Below, piece by piece: positions 1 to 7,000 of a DNA stretch of 41,622 nt. Numbering within the stretch: position 1 is the stretch's first letter; the number at the start of each line of letters is the position of its first letter. The notes under the pieces were generated by a model that saw only the letters and a list, made by a program, of their open reading frames with translations, was not told the origin of the DNA and did not search any database. Source of the stretch: Clostridia bacterium (GTDB taxonomy: Bacteria; Bacillota; Clostridia; Oscillospirales; CAG-272); contig JAFTMJ010000090.1 of assembly GCA_017452475.1 (NCBI GenBank), positions 1-41,622 of the forward strand. The letters are read 5' to 3'. The translations under genes were made by a program, and so were the position numbers.

Positions 1-100
1 AGTGAAGTTAAGTTTGCCCATCACTTCGCCATCAGGCGAAACTTCACTCACAAAGTGAACTTCACTATCGAAGATAACTTCACTTGCCCGTAAGGGCAAA
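1..100. repeat. Array of small hairpins joined by a constant 9-bp linker
   Basis: The linker AACTTCACT occurs at 40-48, 58-66 and 76-84, an exact 18-bp period, and its complement AGTGAAGTT is at 1-9. Between the linkers lie different short palindromes: TCGCCATCAGGCGA (26-39), CACAAAGTG (49-57), ATCGAAGAT (67-75) and TGCCCGTAAGGGCA (85-98). Each would form its own mini-hairpin. AGTTTGCCC at 11-19 can pair with GGGCAAACT at 94-102, which would close the whole array. The window starts at or inside the element, so the left boundary is unknown. I cannot name a family for it. Confidence 0.8.
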
Positions 101-105
101 CTTAG

Positions 106-140
106 TTAGCGTGAATACTCCGTTAAGAGTATCACGCTAA
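106..140. repeat. Inverted repeat next to the hairpin array
   Basis: TTAGCGTGA-A-TACTC pairs with GAGTA-TCACGCTAA across a CGTTAA loop, a 14-bp stem with one bulged A. On the plus strand it is followed within about 10 bases by a T-rich stretch (150-159), so it could terminate transcription reading rightward out of the array. It probably belongs to the same element as the preceding hairpins. Confidence 0.6.
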
Positions 141-192
141 TTAAAGCGGATTTTTGTTTTTATGTTAAAATGGTTAATTGCTTACATGTTTT

Positions 193-300
193 TCAATATT
201 AGCAGTTGTATAATTGGTAACTGTATGCTCGCCCCATGCGTTAGGAGTTGAAAGGAAGACAAGGGTCGTTAGTCAAGGCACATCACCGTTTCCTGTCTCC
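193..300 (-). pseudogene. RHS core fragment, copy 1, with short hairpin element
   Basis: On the minus strand 193-240 reads NAWGEHTVTNYTTANI, the segment that precedes the YRGYYYD signature at the end of RHS/YD-repeat core domains. It is almost identical to 6859-6906. About 15 bases beyond the Asn codon, 250-300 repeats a second shared block containing TTGACTAACGACCC between two imperfectly complementary arms (GGAGACAGG and CTTGTCTTCC). Similarity to copy 2 stops at the ANI codons, where unrelated sequence begins. There is no open frame and no start codon, so this is a scrap left by recombination, not a gene. It lies a few bases downstream of the stop of the leucine-rich repeat gene. Confidence 0.65.
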
Positions 301-307
301 TCATATT

Positions 308-2179
308 TCATTGTACTACCTCTGCATTCGCCGGTTGTTTTCCTATTATATCATTAAATGAAACGAAGCAATATTTCTCGTTTTCGTTAGGTGTGCCGGA
401 CTGGAGATAGGAATGTTTTGTTGTTTCGCCATCTGTTACAGCCACATATGCACCCATAGCAAGCTTTATGTCTTTGTATTCATCTGTAAAGCCTACTATC
501 TTTAGTTCAAATAATGCGAACTCATAACTTGTGATGTCAGCGTTGATAGCACCCTCTGCTACTGTGCCATCCTCTGCAAATACATCATTATCACCAAGTC
601 GACTTTGTAGTACTGCAAACACACCGTATTTTAAGGTTTTGCCTGTTACCTCTTCATATTCTGCAATAGCTTCATTGTTTACAGTAAAGCCGATTGCAAT
701 TCCACCGTTGCCATTTTCAGGGGCTGAATAGCCAAGGCAGGTAAAGAGGGGCAACGCAGATTCCTGCACGTTTTCCTCGCATCTTTGACAAAAATAAGTC
801 TTGATACCGTCCTTATCAAAGCTTGTGTATGCAATACCAATTATCTGCGCTCCGTCCTTTTGATGACCTAATCCTGTACCATTTTCTACAATGCTCTCTA
901 CAAGCTCACCACAGTAGCAGTAGGTAGTTTTACTTGCGTCTTTGCAGGAAGCCGCCGTTTCAACTGTCCTAATTTGCTCTACAAAGTGAACTGTGCCCTC
1001 TGTCCAAGAGGACTCGCCAAAATTCTTATAAGTGTTAAGCTTGCACAGATAAATTCCGCCTACAGATGAGTCTGGTACGGTTACAGTCGGCTCAGTTGTT
1101 GTATTAGGCAAAATTACATTTAAGCCATTGCTTGGCACCTGCTTTAATTCAAGGGCTGTGACGTTTCCAAGGTAAACGACCGTTTTTACGCCTGAGCCTC
1201 CGTAAACGCTCGTTGAATGTGATGTAACTCCGCTTCCTATTACTACGGTTTCGTTACTGTTTTCGTAGAAAATCGGAACGGTTGTCAATCCGCTTGGCAA
1301 ATAATATGTATCCGGCTTTTGCGGAACCCGAGACACAGAGTTCATAACAAATGGCTCGTTAACAAAATACATATCATTGCAACCAATGAATGAAAACGAA
1401 CTACTGTCTAAGTTGATTTTTGTAAGTGTGCCGGGAAGGTAAACAGCATTCAGCGAGCTGCAATTTTGAAATGCTCCGCCACCGATTGTGGTTATGCCTT
1501 CGGGAATAGAAATTGCTTTTAATGATGTGCAAAGTGTAAATGCACCTCTATTTATTGTATTATCACTAAGTGCGGTGTCCTTATGAAACTCAACATATTC
1601 AAGGGCAGTGCAATTGTTAAAGCTGTAAAACGCTGTATTGTCAGCTCTTACATATGTTTTATTATCCTGCCAGCCTATAAGCTTTAACGTTTCAGGCAGA
1701 AACACAGCCTTCAATACGTTATTTTCGTTGTAAGAATTATAAATGTTTGATTCCGAGCTTGTATTTGTGTGGAACGCCTTAAAGTGAATGTACTTAAGGT
1801 CATACGGTTTGTTATTATATGTTAGTCCAACTCCTGTAAAGTTTACAATAACGAAGGATGTATCGCTTGTGTATTTTTCCCCATCTGCCTCGTACACTGT
1901 CATTTTAGTAAGCTGGTTTTCATAACAGCCCAGTGACATATATGTACCACTTGCATTAACCTGACCGTCAGTCCATACACTGCACATTTCCTTGTCAGAA
2001 TTTAAGTACCAAGTAAGTGGGTGGTAATTTCCATCCTCTCCCAATTCCCACAAGTTATAGCTCTTTCCGTTAAGAGTGTAGGTTGAATCATAGTCCGAGC
2101 CTGCTGCATTTACAAAAGCCGCTAAAGCGAATACCAATGTAAGTGTCATTAAAAGAGTCAAAAGTAATTTCTTTTTCAT
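308..2179 (-). CDS. Secreted BspA-type leucine-rich repeat protein
   Basis: A 623-residue exported protein. Residues 1-26 are a signal peptide (MKKK, then a long Leu/Thr/Ala core ending near VNAAG). Residues about 140-380 carry irregular BspA-like (LRR_5) repeats, seen as AF..C.SL..I.IPEGI..IG..AF..C.SL. A Cys-rich segment follows near 410-470 with C-Y-C and C-Q-R-C pairs that look like a zinc-ribbon-style site. The C-terminal 150 residues are an unrecognised acidic beta-rich region. There is no LPXTG motif, repeat anchor or transmembrane tail, so it is probably released or held non-covalently. The start is supported by GGAGG about nine bases upstream. It is transcribed away from the AraC regulator at 2368. 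Proteins of this class bind host or polymer surfaces, but no ligand can be inferred here. Confidence 0.8.
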   Translation of the reverse strand: MKKKLLLTLLMTLTLVFALAAFVNAAGSDYDSTYTLNGKSYNLWELGEDGNYHPLTWYLNSDKEMCSVWTDGQVNASGTYMSLGCYENQLTKMTVYEADGEKYTSDTSFVIVNFTGVGLTYNNKPYDLKYIHFKAFHTNTSSESNIYNSYNENNVLKAVFLPETLKLIGWQDNKTYVRADNTAFYSFNNCTALEYVEFHKDTALSDNTINRGAFTLCTSLKAISIPEGITTIGGGAFQNCSSLNAVYLPGTLTKINLDSSSFSFIGCNDMYFVNEPFVMNSVSRVPQKPDTYYLPSGLTTVPIFYENSNETVVIGSGVTSHSTSVYGGSGVKTVVYLGNVTALELKQVPSNGLNVILPNTTTEPTVTVPDSSVGGIYLCKLNTYKNFGESSWTEGTVHFVEQIRTVETAASCKDASKTTYCYCGELVESIVENGTGLGHQKDGAQIIGIAYTSFDKDGIKTYFCQRCEENVQESALPLFTCLGYSAPENGNGGIAIGFTVNNEAIAEYEEVTGKTLKYGVFAVLQSRLGDNDVFAEDGTVAEGAINADITSYEFALFELKIVGFTDEYKDIKLAMGAYVAVTDGETTKHSYLQSGTPNENEKYCFVSFNDIIGKQPANAEVVQ

Positions 2180-2185
2180 ATTTAT

Positions 2186-2225
2186 ATTTCCTCCGTTTGA
2201 AATGCATTTTCTCCGTTTGAGATGC
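2186..2225 (-). repeat. 20-bp tandem duplication of the ribosome binding site region
   Basis: Two adjacent 20-bp units, 2186-2205 and 2206-2225, differ at two positions only. Each contains the Shine-Dalgarno core, CGGAGG in the unit next to the start and CGGAGA in the upstream one. The leucine-rich repeat gene therefore has a functional and a decoy-like copy of its ribosome binding site in the leader. Confidence 0.85.
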
Positions 2226-2232
2226 TATATAT

Positions 2233-2261
2233 AAGATAAAATCATACTGAATTTATTTCAA
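2233..2261 (-). promoter_or_regulatory. Candidate sigma-A promoter for the leucine-rich repeat gene
   Basis: On the minus strand TTGAAA (2256-2261) is separated by 17 bp from TATCTT (2233-2238). Transcription would start a few bases before the duplicated ribosome binding site region. Confidence 0.5.
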
Positions 2262-2321
2262 TGCACATTTCAGCGTTTTTGTACTTTTTGACACTGTTTC
2301 TCACAATTTTTTTTGATTATG

Positions 2322-2350
2322 TTGCAATTGAAGAGAAAATATTATATAAT
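2322..2350 (+). promoter_or_regulatory. Candidate sigma-A promoter for the araC-GH10 operon
   Basis: TTGCAA (2322-2327), a 17-bp spacer and a perfect TATAAT (2345-2350). The predicted transcript start, near 2357, falls after the upstream ATG at 2356 and only about ten bases before the ATG at 2368. This supports 2368 as the real start of the regulator. Confidence 0.6.
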
Positions 2351-2367
2351 TCTGAATGGTGATTTAT

Positions 2368-3141
2368 ATGAAAATGGATTTTTTGATTACTAAAATTGAT
2401 AATGTAATGCTATTTAAAAAGCAAGCACTATCGGAAAAATATTCAGGTAATTTGCATAGTAATGAGCTTGTTTTTGACTTTTCCGGCGTATATACAGTTT
2501 ACTTTGGCGACATGGTTTTGAATGTTGCACCCAACACTATTCGCTTTTTCCCACGTGGCACCGTAGCTAAATACGAAATAGAACGTGCAACCTTAGGTGA
2601 AAATATAGATGTATCCTTTCAAACGGACAAGCCTATATCAGAATGTGCTTTTGCACTTAATGCTTCTAACAAGGAGCACATCGGTACGCTGTTCAAAAAA
2701 ATGTTTTTTATTTGGAACAGTAAAAGCGAGGGGTATTATTTTGAATGTATGTCCTTGCTTTACAAGATATTTTCCGAAATTCAAAAAAACAATTATCTGC
2801 CATACGATCAATACATAAAAATAAAGCCCGCCATTGATGAAATTAACGATAAATTTCTGAGTGCGCAGCTTTCGAGCAGTCATTTAGCAGCCATTTGCGG
2901 TATTAGCGAATCCTATTTAAAAAAACTGTTCAAGAAACGTTTTGGTCAGCCGCCCAAAAGGTACATAATTCAAAAAAAGCTGAGCTACGCTTGCGAGCTT
3001 TTGCAGTTAAATAAATACTCCGTTAGTGAAATATCGGAATTGTGCGGCTTTTCAGATGTGTATTTTTTCAGCAGACTGTTTAAAAATCACACAGGAGTTA
3101 CACCCACAGAATACACCAAAAAGCATAACCCACAAGAATAA
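2368..3141 (+). CDS. AraC-family transcriptional regulator
   Basis: A 257-residue regulator. The last 100 residues are a canonical AraC/XylS double helix-turn-helix: LAAICGISESYLKKLFKKRFG is the first unit, and ISELCGFSDVYFFSRLFKNHTG with the closing P-T-E-Y is the second. The N-terminal 150 residues look like a cupin-type effector-binding domain (beta-strand rich, PNTIRFFPRGT). An in-frame ATG exists at 2356, but the ATG at 2368 has a GGTGAT ribosome binding site and fits the promoter better. The glycosidase gene begins 15 bases after the stop, so the two are probably cotranscribed and the regulator likely senses a sugar. Target sites are unknown. The divergent leucine-rich repeat gene could be a second target. 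Confidence 0.85.
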   Translation: MKMDFLITKIDNVMLFKKQALSEKYSGNLHSNELVFDFSGVYTVYFGDMVLNVAPNTIRFFPRGTVAKYEIERATLGENIDVSFQTDKPISECAFALNASNKEHIGTLFKKMFFIWNSKSEGYYFECMSLLYKIFSEIQKNNYLPYDQYIKIKPAIDEINDKFLSAQLSSSHLAAICGISESYLKKLFKKRFGQPPKRYIIQKKLSYACELLQLNKYSVSEISELCGFSDVYFFSRLFKNHTGVTPTEYTKKHNPQE

Positions 3142-3156
3142 AACGAGGCTATTATA

Positions 3157-4509
3157 ATGGAAAGAAAAGAAGTACTTAAAAAATTTGAGAATAACAAGGA
3201 GTTTTTTGAAGGTACCGTTTATCCTAATATTGAAAAATACCGTAAGGGAAATGTGAAAATCACCGTAGTAGACAAAAACGGTTGTCCTGTTGGCAATGCA
3301 AAAATACGGGTTGCTCAAAAAAGTCATCAATTCAGATTTGGCGCTAATTTGTTTTTGTTAGACGAGCTTGAAACAAGCGAAAAAAATGAGGTCTACAAGG
3401 AGAGCTTTAAAAGGGTTTTCAATATGGCTACCCTGCCGTTTTATTGGAATTCCACAGAAGAAATCAAGGGGAAGCTACGCTACGCAAAGGATTCATATAA
3501 ATTCTATCGTCGTCCTCCTATTGACCTGTGTATGGAATTTTGCGAGAAACACGGAATTGAACCAAGGGAGCATTCCTTGGCTTACGACCAAACCTTCCCT
3601 CTTTGGCTAAAGGGTGCACCCATTGAAACGGTAAAGTCCGAGCTTGAAAGACGGTATAAGGAAATTGCCGAAAGGTACAAAGATAAAATTAGGACCATTG
3701 AGGTTACAAACGAAATGTGCTTTGGCACAGGTGTTACTGACTTTTATTCTCAACCCGATTTTTTAGAATGGACCTTTAAAACAGCTGATAAGTATTTCCC
3801 AAACAATCAGCTCGTTGTAAATGAGGGGACTGAGGAATGCTGGAATGATATTTGCAGATACGTGTGCAAATACTATGCATACACCGAGGCAACTATTTTA
3901 AAGGGTGCAAGAATCGACGCTATGGGAATGCAATTCCATATGTTTTATCCACGAAACGAGGAACTTAAAAAGGCAGAAAGGCTTTATAACCCTATAAACC
4001 TTTACAATCATATGGATTTGTACTCAAATTTGGTTAAGAATTTACAGGTTACGGAAATAACTATACCTGCTTACTCAAATGATGCAGAGGACGAGGAAAT
4101 ACAGGCAAGGCTGATAGAATATCTCTACACTTTATGGTTTTCACATCCTAATATGGAGCAAATTATTTATTGGAATTTGGTAGATGGATATACATATGTT
4201 TATAATCCTGACAAGCTCCCCGAGGTTATAAGGCAATCTCAGGGAAATATGACTGTTGGTGAGAATGTTTATTATGGTGGCTTGTTAAGATTTGATATGA
4301 CACCTAAGCCTGCGTATAATGTAATTTATGATTTAATTCATAACAAATGGAATACCAAGTTGGATTTAAAGTCAAACTCTCAAGGATGTGTCGATTTTAG
4401 AGGCTTCTACGGTGATTATGAAATCGAAATTACAAAAGACGGAAGGACAGTAAGCAAAACATTTACATTATCAAGCAAAAAGGGTAATAATTTAACTATT
4501 GCTATTTGA
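3157..4509 (+). CDS. Glycoside hydrolase family 10 enzyme (xylanase-like), cytoplasmic
   Basis: A 450-residue GH10-type glycosidase, expected to cleave beta-1,4-xylan or xylo-oligosaccharides by retention. The acid/base Glu lies in VTNE (E186), the nucleophile Glu in QVTE (E300), and the conserved MQFH element at 258-261. The GH10 entry motif FGAN is at 61-64 and W339 sits in the strand near the C-terminal side of the barrel. Residues 1-50 form an N-terminal beta module and about 400-450 a small beta domain. There is no signal peptide, which suggests action on imported oligosaccharides, or a specificity other than polymeric xylan. It is the middle gene of an operon with an AraC regulator and a permease whose start region touches its stop codon. 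Family assignment is firm; substrate is inferred. Confidence 0.85.
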   Translation: MERKEVLKKFENNKEFFEGTVYPNIEKYRKGNVKITVVDKNGCPVGNAKIRVAQKSHQFRFGANLFLLDELETSEKNEVYKESFKRVFNMATLPFYWNSTEEIKGKLRYAKDSYKFYRRPPIDLCMEFCEKHGIEPREHSLAYDQTFPLWLKGAPIETVKSELERRYKEIAERYKDKIRTIEVTNEMCFGTGVTDFYSQPDFLEWTFKTADKYFPNNQLVVNEGTEECWNDICRYVCKYYAYTEATILKGARIDAMGMQFHMFYPRNEELKKAERLYNPINLYNHMDLYSNLVKNLQVTEITIPAYSNDAEDEEIQARLIEYLYTLWFSHPNMEQIIYWNLVDGYTYVYNPDKLPEVIRQSQGNMTVGENVYYGGLLRFDMTPKPAYNVIYDLIHNKWNTKLDLKSNSQGCVDFRGFYGDYEIEITKDGRTVSKTFTLSSKKGNNLTIAI

Positions 4510-4511
4510 TT

Positions 4512-5369
4512 ATGAAGGAAATCCTTATAATTTTAGCTTGTGTGCCTCTTTATGTAGCAAATGCCTTCTGCGATAAGTATGCATCAATGAAAAATGGCAC
4601 ACGAATGAATGCATTTTATAATGCTTTGAAGTTTTTTATCGGTAGCGTTTTCTTTATTCCATTAGTTATTTTAGACGATGCTCCCAAATTCGGTTGGGGT
4701 GCAATTATTTGCGGTATTGTATGCGGTATTATGTATGCAATTAGCAAGACACTAATAATGACGGGATATGAAAAAACATCAGTTGCCTTTATGTCCTTGT
4801 GCCACACCTCTGGTATGATTGTACCTTGTGTTATAGGACACTTCCTATGGAATGAAAGATTAAGCCTTGTGTCCGTAATCGGTATAATTTTGGCTATTTG
4901 CTCTATTGTACTTTTAAAGGATTCTAAGGGAGAAGCAAAGAAATATGAAGCTTGGGGAATTATAATAGGTATTATAATTTTCTTGACAAGTGGCACAGTT
5001 ATGGTAATGCAAAAAATGATGTCACTATACTTTAAGGACCAGAGCGTAAGTGCTTACAATTATTACTCGTTTGTTGCTGCATTTTTGATTTTAGTGGTAA
5101 TATCAAAGCCACACAAGGAGCTGAAAGCGAGGACTAAGGCAGTTTATCCCTTTGCTATCGGCAGTGCGTTATCATTATGTATTATAAGCATGGTAATGAC
5201 TACGCTTGCAGGAAAGGTGCCATCCGTTGTTTTATTCCCACTATTTAACGGTCTTGGCATTATTTTAGTTTGCTTTGGCTCAATATTCTTATTTAAAGAA
5301 AAATTGACTGTAAAAAAGCTGATTGGAATAATAATCGGTGTGCTGGGACTTTGCTTGGTGAATTTATAA
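4512..5369 (+). CDS. DMT-superfamily (EamA-like) permease
   Basis: A 286-residue integral membrane protein with about ten hydrophobic segments in two similar halves, the pattern of drug/metabolite transporters with paired EamA repeats. Each half ends with the usual helix after a Glu-Arg-Leu or Glu-Lys-Leu turn (WNERLSLVSVIGI near 115-125, FKEKLTVKKLIGI near 262-275). The ATG at 4512 is preferred to a TTG at 4506. Either start lies within a few bases of the stop of the glycosidase gene, so translation is probably coupled. Substrates in this family include sugars, nucleotide sugars and amino acids. The context suggests a pentose or oligosaccharide product, but direction and substrate are not shown by the sequence. 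Confidence 0.75.
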   Translation: MKEILIILACVPLYVANAFCDKYASMKNGTRMNAFYNALKFFIGSVFFIPLVILDDAPKFGWGAIICGIVCGIMYAISKTLIMTGYEKTSVAFMSLCHTSGMIVPCVIGHFLWNERLSLVSVIGIILAICSIVLLKDSKGEAKKYEAWGIIIGIIIFLTSGTVMVMQKMMSLYFKDQSVSAYNYYSFVAAFLILVVISKPHKELKARTKAVYPFAIGSALSLCIISMVMTTLAGKVPSVVLFPLFNGLGIILVCFGSIFLFKEKLTVKKLIGIIIGVLGLCLVNL

Positions 5370-5416
5370 TTATCCTTTAAAAATAATCGTAAGGTTTTTT
5401 ATGTTATAACTATTAC

Positions 5417-5448
5417 AAAGTGCAAATTTTACTTTAATTTGCACTTTT
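5417..5448 (+). terminator. Rho-independent terminator of the araC-GH10-permease operon
   Basis: AAAGTGCAAATT pairs with AATTTGCACTTT across a short AT loop, a 12-bp stem followed by TTCTT. It lies about 50 bases after the permease stop. Confidence 0.75.
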
Positions 5449-5471
5449 CTTGTACATATCAAAGCAAAACT

Positions 5472-5499
5472 CAAAGCCGTTATTTTTCAAACGGCTTTG
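5472..5499 (-). terminator. Hairpin terminator of the HTH/unknown operon
   Basis: CAAAGCCGTT pairs with AACGGCTTTG across an eight-base loop, just past the stop of the minus-strand HTH gene. The T-run after the stem is weak (GAGTTTTG). Confidence 0.65.
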
Positions 5500-5512
5500 A
5501 AGTATTAGTTAA

Positions 5513-6175
5513 TTAGTAAACATAACTTTCATAAGGTAAGCCAAACACCTTGATGTATTTCTTTCTTACCTGTTTTACACGGGCATAGATGGCTACATTG
5601 CTGACTTTTAAGTGCTTGGACACTTGGTATGGGTTCATTCCTCCCATAATCAAATTTATGGCTTGCTTTTGCTTCTGTGTCATATTGAGCTTACGCATAA
5701 TTTTATTAACGTCAACATCCTTTTCTTTAACACTTTCTGCTTCAAAGGGTACACTCATTTGTATTATGTTTGGATGTCCAAAATCAATAGTATATTCCTC
5801 GTGTTGCATATTTTTGTTTATGTATCTGAATACCACTTTAAAGCAAGCATATCTTACATCAATGTTTTGCCCTAAATTTTCAACAGAACAAATATCTCCA
5901 AGTGATTTACCGATGAATTCACATAGAAAGCAAGTTGCCTCACGGGCTATATCGTAACCGTCGCTATATGTTTCATTTGCTCCTTTCTTGTAAAGTATAT
6001 CTCTGATTAAACCATTATACAGTTGATATCCTCTTTCTCCGTGATAGTGCATAACTCTTTTAATAGCAAGTAATGCAATAAATTTTCCCAATGCTTGTAC
6101 ATTGTCATAAGTGATTACTACATCATCCTTTAATGATAAATCACATTTTTGGACATATCTTTCAAAATCATTCAT
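5513..6175 (-). CDS. Unknown protein with C-terminal helix-turn-helix
   Basis: A 220-residue protein that I cannot assign to a named family. Residues 1-150 are mixed alpha/beta with several Cys (C11, C82, C85, C96, C111) and no known motif. Residues 165-206, beginning MTQKQKQAINLIMGG, resemble the sigma-70 region 4 / LuxR-like helix-turn-helix: QVSKHLKVSNVAIYARVKQVRKKY would supply the recognition helix. It probably binds DNA. It starts one base after the stop of the upstream 89-residue gene, whose last codons (GAGGGGGTAAAG) supply the ribosome binding site, so the two are one translationally coupled operon. Such small HTH genes are common on integrated elements, but no integrase or relaxase is next to it. 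Confidence 0.6.
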   Translation of the reverse strand: MNDFERYVQKCDLSLKDDVVITYDNVQALGKFIALLAIKRVMHYHGERGYQLYNGLIRDILYKKGANETYSDGYDIAREATCFLCEFIGKSLGDICSVENLGQNIDVRYACFKVVFRYINKNMQHEEYTIDFGHPNIIQMSVPFEAESVKEKDVDVNKIMRKLNMTQKQKQAINLIMGGMNPYQVSKHLKVSNVAIYARVKQVRKKYIKVFGLPYESYVY

Positions 6176-6176
6176 A

Positions 6177-6446
6177 TTACTTTACCCCCTCAAAATCATT
6201 CACATTAATCTTTTCGTAATTGATACCATACTCGAAATAAAAAGAACCGTTGCTGTCAGTTAAGAGGTCATAAGTTGTAACGCTTATTCTACCTCTATTG
6301 CTAATAGCAACGGTAATTTCATTTTTGCTTGTATCAATGGCTACGATATTGAAGGTAATGAGTACCTCTCCATCATAGAGTTGAAATTCAGAAAGATAAT
6401 ATTTCTTGAATTCCATTGATTTTTCAATTTTCTTTTGCTTTTTCAT
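6177..6446 (-). CDS. Small unknown protein, first gene of the HTH operon
   Basis: An 89-residue, Lys-rich-start protein with alternating beta pattern (VLITFNIVAIDTSKNEITVAISNRGRISVTTYDLL) ending in FEYGINYEKINVNDFEG. I do not recognise it as a characterised family. No signal peptide or membrane segment is present. The ribosome binding site is weak (AAAGGTAGG about ten bases upstream). The gene precedes the HTH protein by one base and lies 55 bases downstream, in transcriptional direction, of the long nested hairpin at 6501-6643. This raises the possibility of control by RNA structure in its leader. Confidence 0.6.
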   Translation of the reverse strand: MKKQKKIEKSMEFKKYYLSEFQLYDGEVLITFNIVAIDTSKNEITVAISNRGRISVTTYDLLTDSNGSFYFEYGINYEKINVNDFEGVK

Positions 6447-6500
6447 AGGACTTTACCTACCTTTCATATTTATTTTTTACCTTTCGGCAGAGTCAAAAAA

Positions 6501-6643
6501 GCACAGGTGGAGTTTATATGCCTATCCCTTAAAAATACAAAAACAGATGTCAACAGAAAAAAGAAAAAATATTGCACTAAATCCTTATGTTTCAAAGGCT
6601 TAATGCAATATTTTTACGCTGTTTACATCTGCGACACCTGTGC
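6501..6643. repeat. Long nested inverted repeat (three stems)
   Basis: Three arm pairs nest inside one another. GCACAGGTG (6501-6509) pairs with CACCTGTGC (6635-6643). CAGATGTCAACAG (6544-6556) pairs with CTGTTTACATCTG (6619-6631) with one mismatch. AAAAATATTGCACTAA (6565-6580) pairs with TTAATGCAATATTTTT (6600-6615) with one G-T-type mismatch. The apical loop adds CCTT/AAGG. The left arms are spread out (34 unpaired bases between the first two) while the right arms are nearly contiguous. It lies upstream of the 89-residue gene. It could be a structured leader, a small RNA, or a MITE or recombination site; no flanking target duplication is obvious. Confidence 0.7.
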
Positions 6644-6649
6644 TAAAAT

Positions 6650-6752
6650 AGACTCGGGCGGAAGGTAAATATGATAGATAGATTGTATAATGAAATAGAG
6701 ATTAGCAAAATAGAGCCTGATTTTTCACATCAAGCTCTATCTCATTTACTAT
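6650..6752. other. Short intergenic stretch with a small hairpin
   Basis: No gene is seen here. ATAGAGCCTGA (6711-6721) and TCAAGCTCTAT (about 6731-6741) form an imperfect stem, possibly a terminator for the RHS remnant reading leftward. Confidence 0.35.
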
Positions 6753-7000
6753 TCACACCTCGAATATCGGCTGCTGTTTCTTTAATTTTTTCGGGTACAC
6801 AATTTCGAGATACATCGATGTCGAAGTAATATCCTCTGTAACGGAATGGGTTAATGTTGCCAATATTAGCGGTTGTATAATTGGTAACTGTATGCTCGCC
6901 CCATGCGTTGTAGGTATAGGATGCACACAGGTGCCTGTGGAATCGTTAGAAAGACAGGGGTCATTAGTCAAAGCACACAACTGCGTCCTGTCTTCACCAT
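6753..7000 (-). pseudogene. RHS core fragment, copy 2, frameshifted, with hairpin element
   Basis: Reading leftward from about 6945, the minus strand encodes NDSTGT in one frame and, after a +1 shift, SYTYNAWGEHTVTNY followed by TTANIGNINPFRYRGYYFD. This is the hallmark end of an RHS/YD-repeat core, where the variable toxin tip normally begins. The frame then runs on for about 35 residues without a recognisable tip and stops near 6753. Upstream, GAAGACAGG and CCTGTCTTTC (about 6950-6996) can pair around TTGACTAATGACCC, a block shared with copy 1. No start codon or upstream repeats remain. It is a relic of an RHS polymorphic toxin gene, immediately downstream of the lipoprotein at 6994-7608. 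Confidence 0.75.

Noticed and set aside
1-100. CRISPR array
   Set aside because: The repeats are 9 bp with 9-14 bp self-complementary intervals; CRISPR repeats are longer, spacers are not palindromic, and no cas gene is near.
2356-2367. Alternative start of the AraC regulator at 2356
   Set aside because: It has no ribosome binding site and lies at or before the transcript start predicted from the TATAAT at 2345-2350.
6406-6668. Plus-strand small genes over 6406-6668
   Set aside because: They run through the long inverted repeat and the reverse of the 89-residue gene, with no ribosome binding site.
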